Origin: Streptomyces platensis
GTDB taxonomy: Bacteria > Actinomycetota > Actinomycetes > Streptomycetales > Streptomycetaceae
Direction of reading: 5' to 3'
DNA length: 64,000 nt
Assembly (NCBI RefSeq): GCF_008704855.1
Contig: NZ_CP023691.1
Coordinates: 6,634,001-6,698,000 of the forward strand
Under the pieces are notes generated by a model that was not told the DNA's origin, ran no database searches, and saw only the letters and a program-made list of their open reading frames with translations. A program made the position numbers and the translations under genes. Below, in pieces: positions 16,172 to 25,157 of this stretch; the stretch's first letter is position 1; every line of letters begins with the position of its first letter.

Positions 16172-19002
16172 CGGACGACGACCGTACCGGGTACGGCGAG
16201 AAGAACGAGCACCCGCACGAGGGCCAGCAGGAGAGCGGGAGCGCGCAGGACAGCGGTCCCCGGCAGGGGAGCGGGGAGCCGCCGTCGCAGCCCCGGACCG
16301 AGCGGGCGCCGCGTACGCTCGCCGTGCCCGACCTCTCCCTCGTGGTGCTGATCGGAGCCACCGGCTCCGGCAAGTCCACCTTCGCCGCCCGGCACTTCCG
16401 GCCGACCGAGGTCCTCTCCTCCGACTTCTGCCGGGGGCTGGTCAGCGACGACGAGAACGACCAGAGCGCCAGCGGTGACGCCTTCGACGTCCTGCACTTC
16501 ATCGCGGGCAAGCGGCTGGCCGCCGGGCGGCTGACGGTCGTGGACGCCACCAATGTGCAGTCCGAGGCGCGTACCCAGCTGGTGCGGCTGGCCCGGGAGC
16601 ATGACGTCCTCCCGGTGGCGATCGTGCTGGACATGCCCGAGCAGGTCTGCGCCGCACGCAATGCGGCGCGCGCCGACCGGGCCGGGCTGCCCCGCCGGGT
16701 CATCCAGCGCCACCAGCGTGAACTCCGCCGTTCCCTGCGCCACTTGGAGCGGGAGGGCTTCCGCAAGGTGCACATCCTGCGCGGCCCGGAGGAGGTGGAG
16801 TCGGCCGAGGTCGTCACGGAGCGGCGGTTCAACGATCTGCGCCATCTCACCGGTCCGTTCGACATCATCGGGGACATCCACGGCTGCCGTTCCGAGCTGG
16901 AGACCCTGCTCGGCAGGCTGGGCTATGCGCTGGTGCGCGACGCGCTCGGCCGGCCGGTGGACGCGGTACACCCCCAGGGCCGTACGGCGGTCTTCGTCGG
17001 TGACCTCGTCGACCGCGGGCCGGACAGCCCCGGCGTGCTGCGACTGGTGATGGGCATGGTCGGGGCCGGGCATGCGCTGTGTGTGCCGGGCAACCACGAG
17101 AACAAGCTCGGCCGCTACCTCAAGGGCAGCAAGGTCCAGCACACCCATGGGCTCGCCGAGACCGTCGAGCAGCTGGAGAAGGAGGACGCGGCCTTCCGTA
17201 CCGAGGTCGCGGAGTTCATCCGCGGCCTGGTCAGCCACTACGTCCTGGACGGTGGCGGCCTCGTGGTGTGCCACGCCGGGCTGCCGGAGAAATACCACGG
17301 CCGGACCTCGGGGCGGGTGCGCTCCTTCGCGCTGTACGGGGACACGACCGGCGAGACCGACGAGTTCGGCCTGCCGGTGCGCTACCCCTGGGCCGAGGAC
17401 TACCGCGGCCGCGCCGCCGTCGTCTACGGCCACACCCCCACCCCGCGCGCCACCTGGCTCAACAACACCCTCTGCCTGGACACCGGCTGTGTCTTCGGCG
17501 GGGCGATGACCGCGCTGCGGTGGCCGGAGCGCGAGCTGGTGGACGTACCGGCCGAGCGGGTCTGGTACGAGCCCACGAAGCCGCTGGCGTCGGAGGCGCC
17601 CGGCGGGGCGGACGGCCGTCCGCTCGATCTGAACGATGTGGCCGGGCGGCGGATCGTGGAGACCCGGTACATGGGCCGCCTCGCGGTCAAGGAGGAGAAC
17701 GCCGCGGCCGCGCTGGAGGTGATGAGCCGTTTCGCGATCGACCCGCGGCTGCTGCCGTACCTCCCGCCGACGATGGCGCCCTGCGCGACCTCGTCGGAGG
17801 AGGGGTACCTGGAGCACCCCGCGGAGGCGTTCGCCGGCTACCGGGCCGACGGCGTACGGGAAGTGGTGTGCGAGGAGAAGCACATGGGGTCCCGTGCGGT
17901 GGCGCTGGTGTGCCGTGACGAGACCGTGGCCGGTGAACTCCCCCATGGCCCTAACGGCATGGGAGGTACCCCCATCGGCGTGCCCAAGGGGGTCTCGGGC
18001 GCCCTGTACACCCGTACCGGCCGGCCGTTCTTCGACGACCCGGAGGTGACCGAGCGCCTGCTGCGGCGGGTCCGGGACTGCGCCGAGGAGGCCGGTCTGT
18101 GGGACGAGCTGGAGACCGACTGGCTGCTGCTGGACGCCGAGCTGATGCCCTGGTCCCTGAAGGCGACCGGTCTGCTGCGCAAGCAGTACGCGGCGGTGGG
18201 CGCGGCGTCCGGGGCGGCGTTCCCGGGCGTGCTCGGTGCGCTGGACGCGGCGGCCGCCCGCGGGGTCGAGGTGGCACCGCTGCGCGGCCGGCAGCAGGAC
18301 CGGGCGGCGGACGCGGCCGCGTTCACCGAGGCGTACCGGCGCTACTGCTGGCGCGTCGGGGCGACAGCGGCGGACGACGAGGAGCCGCAGGTGCCGGGCG
18401 GCGGCGCCGGGCTCGGGGAGCTGGACGGTGTGCGGCTCGCACCGTTCCAGATCCTCGCGGTGCGGGGCCGCAGCCTCGCCGGACTGGCGCACACCGAGCA
18501 GCTCGCCCTGCTCGACCGGCTGATCGCGGCCGAGGGCGCGGTGGCGGCCCGGGACAGCGGGAGGGCCGGCGGCGCCACGGACCTGCCGGGGCTGCTCGCC
18601 ACGACCCGGCGGATCCTGGTGGATACCGGGGACGAGACCTCGGTCGCCGCCGGTATCGCCTGGTGGCAGGAGCTGACCGCGGCCGGCGGCGAGGGCATGG
18701 TGGTCAAGCCGGTGCAGGCGCTGATCCGGCAGGCCGACGGCCGGCTCGTCCAGCCGGGCGTCAAGTGCCGTGGCCGCGAGTACCTGCGGATCATCTACGG
18801 GCCGGAGTACACCCGTCCGGAGAACCTCCGGCGGCTGCGCGTCCGGCACCTGGGCCACAAGCGCTCGCTGGCCCTGCGGGAGTACGCGCTCGGCCTGGAG
18901 GCGCTCGACCGGATGGCGGACGGCGAACCGCTGTGGCGGATCCATGAGGCGGTCTTCGCGGTGCTCGCCCTGGAGTCGGAGCCGGTGGACCCGCGGCTGT
19001 AG
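16168..19002 (+). CDS. pnkp: Polynucleotide kinase-phosphatase-ligase (RNA repair)
   Basis: A 944-residue three-module RNA end-healing and sealing enzyme. A hydrophilic ~50-residue N-tail precedes the kinase with P-loop GATGSGKST (K69). Next is a metallophosphatase with GDIHGC, GDLVDRGPDSPG and GNHEN. The C-terminal nucleotidyltransferase has motif I EEKHMGS (Lys 571, adenylylation site) and basic motif V-like MVVKP. Working with Hen1 it repairs RNAs cut by ribotoxins. It is longer than the ~840-870 residues I remember for the family. Part of the excess is the N-tail and part a short insert at residues ~590-606 encoded by a palindromic repeat. Confidence 0.95.
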   Translation: MTDDDRTGYGEKNEHPHEGQQESGSAQDSGPRQGSGEPPSQPRTERAPRTLAVPDLSLVVLIGATGSGKSTFAARHFRPTEVLSSDFCRGLVSDDENDQSASGDAFDVLHFIAGKRLAAGRLTVVDATNVQSEARTQLVRLAREHDVLPVAIVLDMPEQVCAARNAARADRAGLPRRVIQRHQRELRRSLRHLEREGFRKVHILRGPEEVESAEVVTERRFNDLRHLTGPFDIIGDIHGCRSELETLLGRLGYALVRDALGRPVDAVHPQGRTAVFVGDLVDRGPDSPGVLRLVMGMVGAGHALCVPGNHENKLGRYLKGSKVQHTHGLAETVEQLEKEDAAFRTEVAEFIRGLVSHYVLDGGGLVVCHAGLPEKYHGRTSGRVRSFALYGDTTGETDEFGLPVRYPWAEDYRGRAAVVYGHTPTPRATWLNNTLCLDTGCVFGGAMTALRWPERELVDVPAERVWYEPTKPLASEAPGGADGRPLDLNDVAGRRIVETRYMGRLAVKEENAAAALEVMSRFAIDPRLLPYLPPTMAPCATSSEEGYLEHPAEAFAGYRADGVREVVCEEKHMGSRAVALVCRDETVAGELPHGPNGMGGTPIGVPKGVSGALYTRTGRPFFDDPEVTERLLRRVRDCAEEAGLWDELETDWLLLDAELMPWSLKATGLLRKQYAAVGAASGAAFPGVLGALDAAAARGVEVAPLRGRQQDRAADAAAFTEAYRRYCWRVGATAADDEEPQVPGGGAGLGELDGVRLAPFQILAVRGRSLAGLAHTEQLALLDRLIAAEGAVAARDSGRAGGATDLPGLLATTRRILVDTGDETSVAAGIAWWQELTAAGGEGMVVKPVQALIRQADGRLVQPGVKCRGREYLRIIYGPEYTRPENLRRLRVRHLGHKRSLALREYALGLEALDRMADGEPLWRIHEAVFAVLALESEPVDPRL
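17938..17973. repeat. REP-like palindrome within the pnkp coding region
   Basis: CTCCCCCATG, a ~10-nt loop, then CATGGGAGGTACCCCC, read in frame as LPHGPNGMGGTP. The TGGGAGG-N2-CCCCC tail is shared with the hairpin at 57655-57686 and, from memory, with a palindrome common in Streptomyces intergenic DNA. Its position 19 codons after the ligase Lys suggests insertion into a surface loop. Confidence 0.6.
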
Positions 19003-19226
19003 GCGGACTGGAGGGGAGGGAGGGAGAGTTCCTTCCCCTCCCGGCCCGTCGCAGACCGCCTGGATGCCGTGGCGGCGGAGAGCGGGTGGCCGGGCACGAG
19101 CCGCAGGCCCGGGAACACTCCTGGGGCCCACGTGACTGCCGGTGCTTTCGCGCAACTCCCGGGCCTGACCGGACCGACATCGCCCGACTCCCTCCGCAGA
19201 GCCGTCCGAGCGGCCAAGATGGGTGG

Positions 19227-20462
19227 ATGGGATTCCAAGTCGACTCCGAGGCCGGGCGGCTGCGCCGGGTCATCCTGCACCGCCCCGATCTGGAGCTGAA
19301 GCGGCTCACGCCCTCGAACAAGGACGCCTTGCTCTTCGATGACGTCCTGTGGGTGCGCCGGGCGCGGGCCGAGCACGACGGTTTCGCGGATGTGCTCCGG
19401 GACCGGGGGGTGGAGGTGCACCTCTTCGGGGATCTGCTGGCCGAGAGCCTCCAGATCCCCGAGGCGCGGCGGCTCGTCCTCGACCGCGTCTTCGACGAGA
19501 AGGAATACGGGCCGCTGGCCACCGACCATTTGCGGGCCGCCTTCGACGAACTGCCCGTGCCGGAACTCGTCGAGGCGCTGGTAGGCGGCATGACCAAACG
19601 GGAGTTCCTGGAGCGGCACGCCGAGCCGACCTCCGTCCGCTTCCATGTGATGGACCTGGACGACTTCCTGCTGGGCCCGCTGCCCAACCACCTCTTCACC
19701 CGCGACACCTCCGCCTGGATCTACAACGGGGTGTCGATCAACTCGATGCGCTGGCCCGCCCGGCAGCGCGAGACCGTGCACTACGAGGCGATCTACCGGC
19801 ACCATCCGCTCTTCCGCGGCGGGGACTTCCACGTCTGGTCGGAGGGGCAGGCGGATTACCCCTCGACGATCGAGGGCGGCGACGTCCTGGTGATGGGCAG
19901 TGGCGCGGTACTGATCGGGATGAGCGAACGGACCACGCCCCAGGCCGTCGAGCTGCTGGCGCGGGGGCTGTTCGCGGCGGGTTCGGCGCGCACGATCGTG
20001 GCCCTGGATATGCCGAAGCGCCGGGCGTTCATGCATCTGGATACCGTGATGACGATGATCGACGGAGATACCTTCACCCAGTACGAGGGCCTGGGGATGC
20101 TCCGCTCGTACACCATCGAGCCGGGCTCGGGGGATCAGGACCTCAAGGTCACCGACCATCCGCCGGAGCATATGCACCGCGCCATAGCGGCCTCGCTGGG
20201 GCTGGCGGACATCCGGGTGCTGACCGCGACCCAGGACGTGCACTCCGCCGAGCGGGAGCAGTGGGACGACGGCTGCAATGTGCTGGCGGTGGAGCCGGGC
20301 GTGGTGGTGGCGTACGAGCGGAACGTCACCACGAACACCTTCCTCCGCAAGCGCGGCATCGAGGTGATCACGATCCCGGGGAGCGAGCTGGGGCGCGGCC
20401 GCGGCGGGCCGCGCTGTATGAGCTGTCCGGTGGCGAGGGACGCGGTGTCGGGGGCAGCCTGA
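19227..20462 (+). CDS. arcA: Arginine deiminase
   Basis: A 411-residue guanidino-group hydrolase converting L-arginine to citrulline plus ammonia. Family landmarks are LPNHLFTRDTSAWI, the Glu/His segment FMHLDTVMTMID (catalytic His in MHLD), and the C-terminal nucleophile Cys in GRGGPRCMSCP. ATG 19227 gives the usual length; an upstream open frame is spurious extension. The gene is followed by catabolic ornithine carbamoyltransferase and a permease, forming most of an arginine deiminase pathway; carbamate kinase is not in the window. The 224-nt gap before it holds only a weak GGGAGGG/CCCTCCC hairpin (19010-19043). Confidence 0.95.
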   Translation: MGFQVDSEAGRLRRVILHRPDLELKRLTPSNKDALLFDDVLWVRRARAEHDGFADVLRDRGVEVHLFGDLLAESLQIPEARRLVLDRVFDEKEYGPLATDHLRAAFDELPVPELVEALVGGMTKREFLERHAEPTSVRFHVMDLDDFLLGPLPNHLFTRDTSAWIYNGVSINSMRWPARQRETVHYEAIYRHHPLFRGGDFHVWSEGQADYPSTIEGGDVLVMGSGAVLIGMSERTTPQAVELLARGLFAAGSARTIVALDMPKRRAFMHLDTVMTMIDGDTFTQYEGLGMLRSYTIEPGSGDQDLKVTDHPPEHMHRAIAASLGLADIRVLTATQDVHSAEREQWDDGCNVLAVEPGVVVAYERNVTTNTFLRKRGIEVITIPGSELGRGRGGPRCMSCPVARDAVSGAA

Positions 20463-20520
20463 GCGTGCCGGGTACTCCGCCCGGGAGGAGGGGCCGGACC
20501 CGTACGGCAGCCGCCAGCCC

Positions 20521-20562
20521 GTATAGGGATGCGTGCGTGCGTATATAATTCCAGGGTCCGAG
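20521..20562 (+). promoter_or_regulatory. Candidate promoter/ArgR-like region before the OTC gene
   Basis: A consensus -10 hexamer TATAAT lies at 20544-20549 within a locally AT-rich patch (GCGTATATAATTCC) that stands out from the GC-rich surroundings. No good -35 is seen at 17-18 bp. The patch vaguely resembles half of an arginine-repressor ARG box (AATTCCA), but the match is weak. It suggests that argF-type expression is partly independent of the deiminase gene 135 bp upstream. Confidence 0.4.
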
Positions 20563-20597
20563 TCCGTCCCGACCGCCGCGAACCCAGGAGCCCACCC

Positions 20598-21602
20598 ATG
20601 GCGATAGACCTCACGGGCCGCCACTTCCTCAAGGAGCTGGACTTCAGCGCCGAGGAATTCCGCCGACTGATCGACCTGGCGGCCGAGCTGAAAGCGGCCA
20701 AGCGCGCCGGCACCGAGGTCCCTCGTCTCCAGGGTAAGAACATCGCCCTGATCTTCGAGAAGACCTCGACCCGGACCCGCTGCTCCTTCGAGGTCGCCGC
20801 CGCGGACCAGGGTGCCTCCACCACCTATCTGGACCCGTCCGGCTCGCAGATCGGGCACAAGGAGTCGGTGAAGGACACCGCCCGGGTCCTGGGCCGGATG
20901 TTCGACGGTATCGAGTTCCGCGGCAGCCGGCAGTCCGACGTCGAGGAACTGGCCGCCCACGCCGGGGTGCCGGTCTTCAACGGGCTGACCGATGACTGGC
21001 ACCCGACCCAGATGCTCGCCGACGTGCTGACGATGGTCGAGCACGGCCGGGGCCGCCCCCTGACGGAGACCGCCTTCGCCTACCTCGGCGACGCCCGGAA
21101 CAACATGGGCAACTCCTACCTCGTCACCGGCGCCCTGCTCGGCATGGACGTACGGATCGTGGCGCCCGAGAAGCTGTGGCCCGAGGAGACGGTCATCGCC
21201 GAGGCGCAGCGGCTGGCCGACGCCTCCGGCGCCCGCATCACGCTCACCGAGGACGTGGCCGAGGGCGTGCGCGGCGCGGACTTCGTGACGACCGACGTCT
21301 GGGTCTCCATGGGCGAACCCAAGGAGGTCTGGGACGAGCGGATCGCGCTGCTCGTCCCGTACGCGGTGACCATGGACGTGCTGCGTGCCACCGGCAAGCC
21401 GGACGTGAAGTTCCTGCACTGCCTGCCCGCGTACCACGACCTGGGCACCGCGGTCGGCCGGGAGATCCACGCCCGGCACGGACTGTCGTCGCTGGAGGTC
21501 ACCGACGAGGTCTTCGAGTCCGCGCACTCGGTCGTCTTCGACGAGGCGGAGAACCGGATGCACACCATCAAGGCGGTGTTGGTCGCCACGCTCGCCCGGT
21601 AG
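20598..21602 (+). CDS. argF: Ornithine carbamoyltransferase (probably catabolic)
   Basis: A 334-residue transcarbamylase. The carbamoyl-phosphate site is EKTSTRTRCSFE; DDWHPTQMLAD and HCLPAYHD are the substrate-loop motifs, with the Cys that binds ornithine in HCLP. ATG 20598 is preceded by AGGAG. It follows arginine deiminase on the same strand, so it likely runs in the phosphorolytic direction (citrulline to ornithine plus carbamoyl phosphate). This direction is inferred from context, since biosynthetic and catabolic forms look alike. Confidence 0.93.
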   Translation: MAIDLTGRHFLKELDFSAEEFRRLIDLAAELKAAKRAGTEVPRLQGKNIALIFEKTSTRTRCSFEVAAADQGASTTYLDPSGSQIGHKESVKDTARVLGRMFDGIEFRGSRQSDVEELAAHAGVPVFNGLTDDWHPTQMLADVLTMVEHGRGRPLTETAFAYLGDARNNMGNSYLVTGALLGMDVRIVAPEKLWPEETVIAEAQRLADASGARITLTEDVAEGVRGADFVTTDVWVSMGEPKEVWDERIALLVPYAVTMDVLRATGKPDVKFLHCLPAYHDLGTAVGREIHARHGLSSLEVTDEVFESAHSVVFDEAENRMHTIKAVLVATLAR

Positions 21603-21789
21603 GGCCCGCGCGGGCGCGCACCGCACAAAACAGCCCACCGCATAGCCATACACGCAAACGGGCGATCATACGGTTTCGGCGGTTACCATCGATCCGCTCG
21701 CGGGGTTCGGACCCACCGGTCCGGACCCCGCTCCGTGTGTGGCCCCACCCCCGCCACGCGCGTCGCACCACCAGAGAGAGAACCACACC

Positions 21790-23304
21790 GTGCGCCCGCC
21801 CTTCCTGCGTCCGTCCGGACTGCGCATCAAATCGCCCGACCTCCTCATCGCCGAATCGGGCGCGGACCTCGAAGGCAACGGCCTCCGGCGCAGCATGGGG
21901 CTCTTCCAGCTCATCTGCTTCGGCATCGGCGCCATCGTCGGCACCGGTATCTTCGTCGGCCTGTCCGACACCGTCGCCGAGGCCGGTCCCGCCGTCCTCG
22001 TGTCCTTCGTCCTGGCGGCCGTCACCTGCGTCTTCACCGCCTTCTCCTTCGCGGAGCTGGGCGGCGCGATACCGGTGTCCGGCAGCGCCTACTCCTACGC
22101 CTACGCCACCCTCGGCGAGCGCCTCGCCTTCCTCGTCGGCTGGTGCCTGCTGCTCGAATACGGCATCTCGGTCTCGGCGGTCGCCGTCGGCTGGGGCCAG
22201 TACCTCAATGAGCTGCTCGGCAGCCTGACCGGCTGGCAGCTGCCAGCCGCGCTCTCCCAGCCCCCCGGCGACGGCGGCATCGTCAACATCCCGGCCGTCG
22301 TCGTGATGCTGCTCGCCGCGCTGCTGCTCGTCCGCGGCATCCGGGAGAGCGCCCGCGCGACCGCCGCGATGGCCGTGCTGAAGCTCGCGATCCTGGTCCT
22401 GTTCTGCGTGATCGGCTTCAGCGCCTTCCAGGCCGGCAACCTGTCACCGTTCGCCCCTGAGGGCGTCGCCGGCATCACCTCCGGTGCCTCGCTCGCGTTC
22501 TTCTCGTACATCGGCTTCGACGCGATCACCACGGCCGGTGAGGAGGCCAGGGACCCGCGGCGGAACATCCCCGTCGCGATCATGGTCTGCATCGGTGTGG
22601 TCACCGTCCTGTACTGCCTGGTCGCGCTCTCCGCCATCGGCGCGCTCTCCGCCGGCCAGGTCGGCGGCCGGCCCGCAGCACTGTCGCTGATCGTCAACCA
22701 CGTCACCCACTCGACGCTCGGCGGCGGGGTGATCGCGTTCGGCGCCGTCGTCGCCATCGCCTCGGTCGTTCTCGCGGTCATGTACGGCCAGACCCGCATC
22801 CTGATGTCGATGGCGCGGGACGGGCTGGTCCCGCGGATCTTCGAGCGGGTCTCGCCCCGGACGTCCACGCCCGTCGCCAACACCTGGATCGTCACGGCCG
22901 TCTTCGCGGTGCCGGCCGCGGTCGTCCCGTTGGACGCGGTGATGAACCTGTCGACCATCGGGACGCTGGCGGTCATGGCGGTGGTCAACCTCAGCGTGAT
23001 CATGCTCCGCCGCAACCGCCCCGATCTGCCGCGCCGCTTCCGCGTCCCGCTCTTCCCGGTCAGCCCGGTGCTCGGCATCGCCTTCTGCCTCTACCTGATC
23101 TACGGCACCGGTCCGGCGACCTGGCTCCAGTTCGCCGGGTTCCTGGTGGCCGGTGCGCTGGTCTACGCGTGCTACGGGCGCCGTCGCTCGCGGCTCGCGA
23201 CGGGGGCGCAGGGCCCGGCGGCCGACGCCGATGCGGCCGACGCCGACGCGACCGGTGCTGACGCGGCCGCCGTCAGCGTCGGCGCCGCACCTCGGGAAGG
23301 GTGA
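21790..23304 (+). CDS. APC-family cationic amino acid permease
   Basis: A 504-residue membrane transporter with about twelve hydrophobic segments. The first TM motif is GIGAIVGTGIFV, and later SYIGFDAITTAGEEARDPRR is the family signature after TM6. GTG 21790 follows AGAGAGAA; the longer frame is less likely. Clustering with arginine deiminase and ornithine carbamoyltransferase suggests arginine or ornithine as substrate. The C-terminus is an Ala/Asp repeat (ADADAADADA) and overlaps the convergent ATPase gene by 32 nt. Confidence 0.88.
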   Translation: MRPPFLRPSGLRIKSPDLLIAESGADLEGNGLRRSMGLFQLICFGIGAIVGTGIFVGLSDTVAEAGPAVLVSFVLAAVTCVFTAFSFAELGGAIPVSGSAYSYAYATLGERLAFLVGWCLLLEYGISVSAVAVGWGQYLNELLGSLTGWQLPAALSQPPGDGGIVNIPAVVVMLLAALLLVRGIRESARATAAMAVLKLAILVLFCVIGFSAFQAGNLSPFAPEGVAGITSGASLAFFSYIGFDAITTAGEEARDPRRNIPVAIMVCIGVVTVLYCLVALSAIGALSAGQVGGRPAALSLIVNHVTHSTLGGGVIAFGAVVAIASVVLAVMYGQTRILMSMARDGLVPRIFERVSPRTSTPVANTWIVTAVFAVPAAVVPLDAVMNLSTIGTLAVMAVVNLSVIMLRRNRPDLPRRFRVPLFPVSPVLGIAFCLYLIYGTGPATWLQFAGFLVAGALVYACYGRRRSRLATGAQGPAADADAADADATGADAAAVSVGAAPREG

Positions 23305-24088
23305 ACCAGACGGCCTTGCCGCGCGGCGTCGGACGACAGCCGGAGGCCGCGCTGAGGGACCGGATCAGCAGCAGACCACGCGGGGCCGGGGAGGGGGCGT
23401 CGGGGTAGGGGCCGGTGTCGGTGCCGTTCTCGGCAGTGGCGTCAGCGTCGGCGTCGGCATCAGTGTCGGCGTCGTCCGCGGAACGGGAGTCCGGGGAGCC
23501 GTCGGCGTAGGCGTCGCGATCGGCTTCCGGCTGCCCGCCGCCCTCGTCCGGTCCCTCGTCCCCACCAACGCCCGTCCCGGCGCCGTCTCCGGACCGCCCG
23601 GCCTCCTCCCCCCGCTGCATCGGGACCTGGCCGTCCGGCGCCCGGCCGGCTGACGGCCCGCCCAACGGACCGCCCGGCGGCCTCCCCGCCGCGCCGCCAC
23701 CCGGTGCCCCCACCACCATCACCCCCGGCTCCCCCAGCGGGACCGGATCGCCCAGGCCCTCCACGAGCAGTGGGCTGTCGTCGTGTACCTCGATCCGGCA
23801 GCCCGTCGGCCGCTGTTCCACCACCAGCTCGATGGGGGCGGCGCCGCAGGTGTGCTTGAGCGCGTTGGTGACCAGCTCCGCGGTCAGGAGCTGAGCGGTG
23901 GTCCGGTCGGCCGTCACCCGGAGATCCTGCATGGCGGTCCGGACCATCGCACGGGCGATGGGGACGGCGGTCGCGCCGCGCGGCAGCGCGATGCGCCAGG
24001 TCGCAGGGGTGGGCGGTGCCAGCATGCGCGGTTCGTCCGTTCGTGAAGGGCCGGGTCGGCGGCCTGAGACCGGATCGGGCCTCTCCAC
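23273..24088 (-). CDS. ATP-binding anti-sigma/regulatory protein (HATPase_c)
   Basis: A GHKL ATPase domain of the RsbW-like regulator type common in Streptomyces. ARAMVRTAMQDL precedes the N-box AELVTNALKHT, then EVHDDSP, and finally RGLLLIRSLSAASG with a terminal strand AVWFTLPE. About 110 residues of Gly/Pro/Asp-rich low-complexity sequence, including an Asp-Ala-Thr repeat, separate the central motif from the G-box, which is unusual. The start is uncertain: GTG 24088 or ATG 24025, neither with a good ribosome-binding site. The partner sigma or anti-anti-sigma factor is not adjacent. Confidence 0.75.
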   Translation of the reverse strand: MERPDPVSGRRPGPSRTDEPRMLAPPTPATWRIALPRGATAVPIARAMVRTAMQDLRVTADRTTAQLLTAELVTNALKHTCGAAPIELVVEQRPTGCRIEVHDDSPLLVEGLGDPVPLGEPGVMVVGAPGGGAAGRPPGGPLGGPSAGRAPDGQVPMQRGEEAGRSGDGAGTGVGGDEGPDEGGGQPEADRDAYADGSPDSRSADDADTDADADADATAENGTDTGPYPDAPSPAPRGLLLIRSLSAASGCRPTPRGKAVWFTLPEVRRRR

Positions 24089-24137
24089 CGTAGGAAGCGC
24101 GGCTGCGGGGAATCAGGGGCGAGCGGCCGGGGATCGG

Positions 24138-24151
24138 ATGACCTACGTCAT
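24138..24151. promoter_or_regulatory. ATGAC-N4-GTCAT palindrome (site 1)
   Basis: ATGAC CTAC GTCAT, perfect 5-bp arms, 50 nt upstream of the longest start of the ATPase gene and about 190 nt upstream of the enoyl-CoA hydratase. It has the same architecture as sites at 24236-24255 and 35283-35299. Confidence 0.45.
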
Positions 24152-24235
24152 GCGGTGGCCGGGACCTTCGGCCGTTCACCCCGACGGCCGCGGCGGGTGG
24201 CGGGATGCCGTCGTCGCCCCGTGTCGTATCGCGTT

Positions 24236-24255
24236 TTCATGACGACAGTCATGAA
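24236..24255. promoter_or_regulatory. TTCATGAC-N4-GTCATGAA operator candidate (site 2)
   Basis: A perfect 8-bp-arm palindrome, TTCATGAC GACA GTCATGAA, 72 nt before the ATG of the enoyl-CoA hydratase. The first 17 bases match 14 of 17 with a site upstream of the acyl-CoA dehydrogenase of the same catabolic locus 11 kb away. It is a candidate operator for the locus regulator, possibly PaaX. Confidence 0.6.
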
Positions 24256-24327
24256 GGGGTGATAACTTCGAGAGGCATCCGGAACAGCATCCACCGGCCG
24301 ACCCGGCCAAAGGGGGCAGGCAGCCCG

Positions 24328-25155
24328 ATGAGCCCGTTCGCAGGATCCGCCCGCAGTACCGAGACCTGGCAGCACCTTCGCGTGACGCGGCAGGACGGGG
24401 TCGCCACCGTCACCCTGGCGCGCCCGGACAAGCTCAACGCGCTCACCTTCGAGGCCTACGCCGACCTCCGCGACCTGCTCGCCGAGCTGTCCAGGGAGCG
24501 TTCCGTACGCGCCCTGGTGCTCGCGGGCGAGGGGCGCGGATTCTGCTCCGGCGGCGATGTCGAGGAGATCATCGGCGCCACCCTGGGCATGGACACCGCG
24601 CAGCTGCTGGACTTCAACCGGATGACCGGGCAGGTCGTCCGGGCGGTGCGGGAGTGCCCGTTCCCGGTGATCGCGGCGGTGCACGGGGTCGCGGCGGGTG
24701 CGGGCGCGGTGCTCGCGCTGGCCGCGGACTTTCGGGTCGCCGACCCGTCCGCCCGGTTCGCCTTCCTCTTCACCCGGGTCGGACTGTCCGGCGGTGACAT
24801 GGGCGCGGCCTATCTCCTGCCCCGCGTCATCGGCCTCGGCCATGCCACCCGGCTGCTGATGCTCGGCGACACCGTCCGCGCACCGGAGGCCGAACGCCTC
24901 GGTCTGATCAGCGAGCTGGCCGAGGAGGGCCGGGCCGACGAGGCGGCCGCGGCGCTCGCCAAGCGGCTCGCCGAGGGGCCCGCGATGGCACACGCCCAGA
25001 CCAAGGCGCTGCTCACCGCCGAGCTCGATATGCCGCTGGCCGCCGCCGTGGAGATGGACGCCGCCACCCAGGCGCTGCTGATGAACAGCGACGACTACGC
25101 GGAATTCCACGCCGCCTTCACGGAGAAGCGGGCCCCCAAGTGGCAGGGGAAATAG
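24328..25155 (+). CDS. Enoyl-CoA hydratase/isomerase family protein
   Basis: A 275-residue crotonase-fold enzyme. The oxyanion-hole segments are LVLAGEGRGFCSGGDVEE and HGVAAGAGAVLALAADFR. It hydrates or isomerises an enoyl-CoA. It ends 2 nt before the start of the anthraniloyl-CoA monooxygenase-like gene, so the two are co-transcribed, and a role in processing the dearomatised ring intermediate is likely. ATG 24328 is preceded by AGGGGGCAGG; the longer open frame upstream crosses the operator region and is rejected. Confidence 0.9.
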   Translation: MSPFAGSARSTETWQHLRVTRQDGVATVTLARPDKLNALTFEAYADLRDLLAELSRERSVRALVLAGEGRGFCSGGDVEEIIGATLGMDTAQLLDFNRMTGQVVRAVRECPFPVIAAVHGVAAGAGAVLALAADFRVADPSARFAFLFTRVGLSGGDMGAAYLLPRVIGLGHATRLLMLGDTVRAPEAERLGLISELAEEGRADEAAAALAKRLAEGPAMAHAQTKALLTAELDMPLAAAVEMDAATQALLMNSDDYAEFHAAFTEKRAPKWQGK

Positions 25156-25157
25156 CC

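Noticed and set aside
15847..19155. 1102-residue minus-strand open frame over pnkp
   Set aside because: It is an antisense shadow created by GC bias; composition is His/Arg/Gly-rich with no domain, whereas the plus strand has full Pnkp motifs.
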